Source: DATFVJ01 sp963820395 (GTDB taxonomy: Bacteria; Actinomycetota; Actinomycetes; Streptosporangiales; Streptosporangiaceae). Taken from it: DNA of 64,000 nt. Positions 61,484 through 64,000 of this stretch are shown here, one piece after another. The notes beneath the pieces are model-generated. The model had not been told where the DNA came from. It saw nothing but the letters and a program-made list of their open reading frames with translations, and searched no databases. The first letter of the stretch is position 1. The number at the start of each line of letters is the position of its first letter. Both the position numbers and the translations under genes were made by a program. Where the stretch lies: positions 62,001-126,000 of the forward strand of contig CAWGAE010000012.1 of assembly GCA_963820395.1 (NCBI GenBank). Direction: 5' to 3'.

Positions 61484-62689
61484 ATGTCCGCACCATCCTC
61501 GGCAACGCACCTCGCCGTCGCGCTTGACGGCGCCGGCTGGCATCCCGCTGCGTGGCGCGAGCCGGAGGCGCGCCCGCGCGAGCTGTTCACGGCGCGCTAT
61601 TGGATCGACCTGATTCAGCTGGCTGAGCGTGGCCTGCTCGACTTCGTGACGATCGAGGACGGGCTCGGCTTGCAGTCCTCCCGGCACACGGAGCCCGACG
61701 GGCGCACAGACCAGGTGCGCGGACGTCTCGACGCGGTGCTCATCGCGGCCCGCGTTGCGCCGCTCACTAACCACATCGGACTGGTTCCGACCGTGGTCGT
61801 GACGCACACCGAACCGTTCCACACCTCCAAGGCGATCGCGACACTCGACTACGTCAGTACCGGACGGGCCGGTGTGCGGGTGCAGGTTTCGGCGCGCCAG
61901 GACGATGCCGCGCACTTCGGCCGCCGCACGTTTCCGCGGTTCCGCTTCGCGGAACGCGCAGACCCGAGGGTGCGGCAGCTGATCACCGAGCTGTTCGACG
62001 AGGCCGCCGATTACGTCGAGGTCGTCCGTCGTCTGTGGGACAGCTGGGAGGACACCGCCGAGATCCGCGACCTCGCCACCGGCCGCTTCATCGACCGCGA
62101 CAAGCTGCACTACATCGACTTCGCCGGCGACTACTTCAGCGTCAGGGGGCCTTCGATCACCCCGCGGCCGCCGCAAGGGCAGCCGATCGTGAGCGCGCTG
62201 GCGCACCAAAACGTGCCCTACCGGCTGGTCGCCCGCTCGGCCGACATCGGATACGTAACACCGCGCGACGGCGAGCACGCTCGCGCGATCATCGCCGAGA
62301 TCCGCGGCGAGCAGCAGGCCGCCGGCCGCGCGGCGGAGACGGTGCACGTTTTCGGCGACCTCGTGGTGTTCCTTGACCCTGACGCCAGCGCCGCCGCCAG
62401 CCGCAAGGCCCGGCTCGACGAGCTGGCGGGTTATGAGTACAAGAGCGACGCGACCGTCTTCACCGGGACGTCGGCGCAGCTGGCCGACCTGCTGCAGGAC
62501 TGGCAGGCGAGCGGCTTGTCCGGCTTCCGGCTGCGCCCCGGCGCAATCGGCCACGACCTCGAGGCGATCACCGGCGGCCTGGTGCCGGAACTGCAGCGCC
62601 GCGGCGCGTTCCGCGAGGCCTACGAGGCCGGCACCCTGCGCGGGCTGCTCGGCCTCACCCGCCCCGCGAGCCGTTACGCCACCGCCTGA
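61484..62689 (+). CDS. LLM-class flavin-dependent monooxygenase
   Basis: 401 residues. HLAVALDGAGWHPAAWREPEARPRELFTARYWIDLIQLAERGLLDFVTIED opens a luciferase-like barrel; LTNHIGLVPTVVVTHTEPFHTSKAIATLDYVSTGRAGVRVQVS is the family strand-helix core, and VSALAHQNVPYRLVARSADIGYV follows. It resembles the NtaA/SnaA/DszA-like group, which oxidise substrates with reduced FMN. It starts at ATG 61484. It is followed after 19 bases by a second LLM gene, so the two are one unit. Confidence 0.9.
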   Translation: MSAPSSATHLAVALDGAGWHPAAWREPEARPRELFTARYWIDLIQLAERGLLDFVTIEDGLGLQSSRHTEPDGRTDQVRGRLDAVLIAARVAPLTNHIGLVPTVVVTHTEPFHTSKAIATLDYVSTGRAGVRVQVSARQDDAAHFGRRTFPRFRFAERADPRVRQLITELFDEAADYVEVVRRLWDSWEDTAEIRDLATGRFIDRDKLHYIDFAGDYFSVRGPSITPRPPQGQPIVSALAHQNVPYRLVARSADIGYVTPRDGEHARAIIAEIRGEQQAAGRAAETVHVFGDLVVFLDPDASAAASRKARLDELAGYEYKSDATVFTGTSAQLADLLQDWQASGLSGFRLRPGAIGHDLEAITGGLVPELQRRGAFREAYEAGTLRGLLGLTRPASRYATA

Positions 62690-62708
62690 CCGCCGGGAAG
62701 GATCGGAC

Positions 62709-64000
62709 ATGAGCAAGCCACCCAAGAAGATCCACCTCGCCGTCCACTTTCCCGGCGTGAACAACACCACGGTCTGGAGCGACCCGCGCTCGGGCAGCCA
62801 CATCGAATTCAGCTCCTTCGCCCACCTGGCCCGGACCGCGGAGCGGGCCAAGTTCGACTTCCTGTTCCTTGCCGAGGGGCTGCGCCTGCGCGAGCAGAAC
62901 GGCCGGATCTACGACCTCGACGTCGTGGGGCGCCCGGACACCTTCACCGTCCTCACCGCGCTGGCGGCGGTGACTGACCGGCTCGGCCTGGTCGGCACCA
63001 TCAATTCGACCTTCAATGAGCCCTACGAGGTGGCACGGCAGTTCGCGGGCCTGGATCACCTATCCGGCGGACGGGCCGGGTGGAATGTCGTCACGTCGTG
63101 GGACGCGTTCACCGGCGAGAACTTCCGGCGCGGCGGCTTCCTGCCGGAGGACGCCCGGTACGATCGGGCGCGCGCTTTCCTGCGGACGGCCTGGGAGCTC
63201 TTCGACTCCTGGCGCGGTGACGAGATAATCGCCGACAAGGAGTCAGGCGTGTTCCTCGCCGACGGTGACGCGGGCCGGTTCGCCCATCGGGACGCGCACT
63301 TCGACATCAACGGCCGGTTCAACGTGCCCCGCAGCCCGCAGGGACGTCCGGTTATCTTCCAGGCCGGCGACTCCCACGAGGGCCGCGAGTTCGCCGCGGC
63401 CAGCGCTGACGCGATCTTCACCCGGCACAGCGGGCTCGACGACGGCAAGGCGTTCTACGCCGACGTGAAAGGACGCCTGGCCCGCCACGGCCGCACCGAC
63501 GATCAGCTGCTGATCTTGCCGGCGGCGACCTTTGTGCTGGGCGACACCGACGCCGACGCCGACGAGCTCGCCCGGGAAGTGCGCCTCCAGCAAGTGAGCG
63601 GACCGACGGCGATCAGGTTCCTTGAACAGCTCTGGAACCGGGACCTGTCCTCCTACGACCCGGACGGCCCGTTGCCCAGCGTCGATCCCGACCCGGGCGA
63701 GAACACCATCGCCCGCGGCCGGGCGAGCGTGCGGATGCACCGCGACCCGCTGGCCACCGCGGCCAAGTGGCGTGCGAAGGCGGCGGCGCAGAACCTGTCG
63801 ATCCGCGAACTGATCATCGAGGTGACGGGCCGGCGGTCGTTCGTCGGCTCGCCGGTCACCGTCGCGCGGACGATCAACAGCTTCGTCCAGGCCGACGCCA
63901 GCGACGGGTTCATCCTCGTCCCGCACATAACGCCGGGCGGGCTCGACGAGTTCGCGGACACGGTCGTGCCGCTGCTGCAGGAGCGCGGTGTCTTCCGGGC
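62709..64000 (+). CDS. NtaA/SnaA/DszA-type FMN monooxygenase, 3' end beyond the window
   Basis: 430 codons are visible before the edge. KIHLAVHFPGVNNTTVWSDPRSGSHIEFSSFAHLARTAERAKFDFLFLAEG, TDRLGLVGTINSTFNEPYEVARQFAGLDHLSGGRAGWNVVTSWD and SPQGRPVIFQAGDSHEGREFAAASADAIF are hallmarks of the nitrilotriacetate/pristinamycin/dibenzothiophene monooxygenase family. ATG 62709 has GGAAGG upstream. Family length is about 440-450, so little is missing. Being coupled to the preceding LLM gene and behind a TetR-type site, it may serve sulfur or organic-acid catabolism, but the substrate is not visible. Confidence 0.92.
   Translation, partial: MSKPPKKIHLAVHFPGVNNTTVWSDPRSGSHIEFSSFAHLARTAERAKFDFLFLAEGLRLREQNGRIYDLDVVGRPDTFTVLTALAAVTDRLGLVGTINSTFNEPYEVARQFAGLDHLSGGRAGWNVVTSWDAFTGENFRRGGFLPEDARYDRARAFLRTAWELFDSWRGDEIIADKESGVFLADGDAGRFAHRDAHFDINGRFNVPRSPQGRPVIFQAGDSHEGREFAAASADAIFTRHSGLDDGKAFYADVKGRLARHGRTDDQLLILPAATFVLGDTDADADELAREVRLQQVSGPTAIRFLEQLWNRDLSSYDPDGPLPSVDPDPGENTIARGRASVRMHRDPLATAAKWRAKAAAQNLSIRELIIEVTGRRSFVGSPVTVARTINSFVQADASDGFILVPHITPGGLDEFADTVVPLLQERGVFR

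Noticed and set aside
61373..62851. 492-codon minus-strand frame opposite the LLM monooxygenase
   Set aside because: The plus-strand LLM protein is clearly real; the antisense frame has no domain and an atypical composition.

Overview
This is high-GC DNA with the gene repertoire of an actinobacterium. The evidence for that is two luciferase-like (LLM) oxidoreductase types, a TIGR03086-type DinB-like protein, a P450 with a [3Fe-4S] ferredoxin, an ADP-ribosylglycohydrolase, an LCMT-type methyltransferase, GTG starts and cobaltochelatase-type (aerobic) cobalamin genes. I cannot name the genus. A striking property is gene decay: about two dozen gene remnants, frameshifted genes and transposon scraps lie between intact genes, so the genome is either eroding or, for the single-base cases, contains sequencing errors.

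Layout. 0-1.4 kb: the end of an integrated element (tyrosine integrase abutting the 3' end of a tRNA-Arg(UCU)). 1.5-16 kb: cobalamin genes cobD, cobQ and, further on, a very large cobN carrying two expanded low-complexity tracts; between them lie an IS4-family insertion, a small secreted His/Asp/aromatic-rich protein with a perfect terminator, an LLM oxidoreductase and a flavoprotein. 16-19 kb: an intact GH65 phosphorylase translationally coupled to the remains of its beta-phosphoglucomutase partner. 19-31 kb: a stress/redox neighbourhood (CBS-BON, DUF302, DUF202, CsoR-like, truncated thioredoxin reductase, stand-alone RAM domain, SDR) full of pseudogenes and IS scraps, plus a Tat-type metallophosphatase.

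31-34.5 kb: an intact fadA-fadB fatty-acid oxidation operon behind two tandem palindromes. 35-38.3 kb: a methyltransferase and a two-gene lipoprotein pair (PEBP-like and phosphoesterase). 38.8-41.2 kb: an IS200/IS605-type element (tnpA and frameshifted tnpB) inserted exactly inside a NmrA-type gene. 41.4-50.5 kb: an F420-dependent NADP reductase-like protein, a repeat-rich membrane protein, OsmC with a CsoR-type operator, a broken MBL hydrolase, a thioredoxin-fold protein, a GH3 lipoprotein, a 46-residue Cys-rich mini-protein and an ADP-ribosylglycohydrolase.

50.8-56.3 kb: a minus-strand operon that reads as biuret catabolism: FCD-GntR regulator, AtzF allophanate hydrolase, BiuH-like biuret hydrolase, a second cysteine hydrolase and an NCS2-type permease. 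Both atzF and the biuH-like gene carry one-base frameshifts. 56.6-61 kb: DksA/TraR-like zinc-finger protein, ferredoxin-P450 pair, small enzymes and remnants. 61.4-64 kb: two LLM flavin monooxygenases behind a TetR-type palindrome; the second runs off the end of the window.
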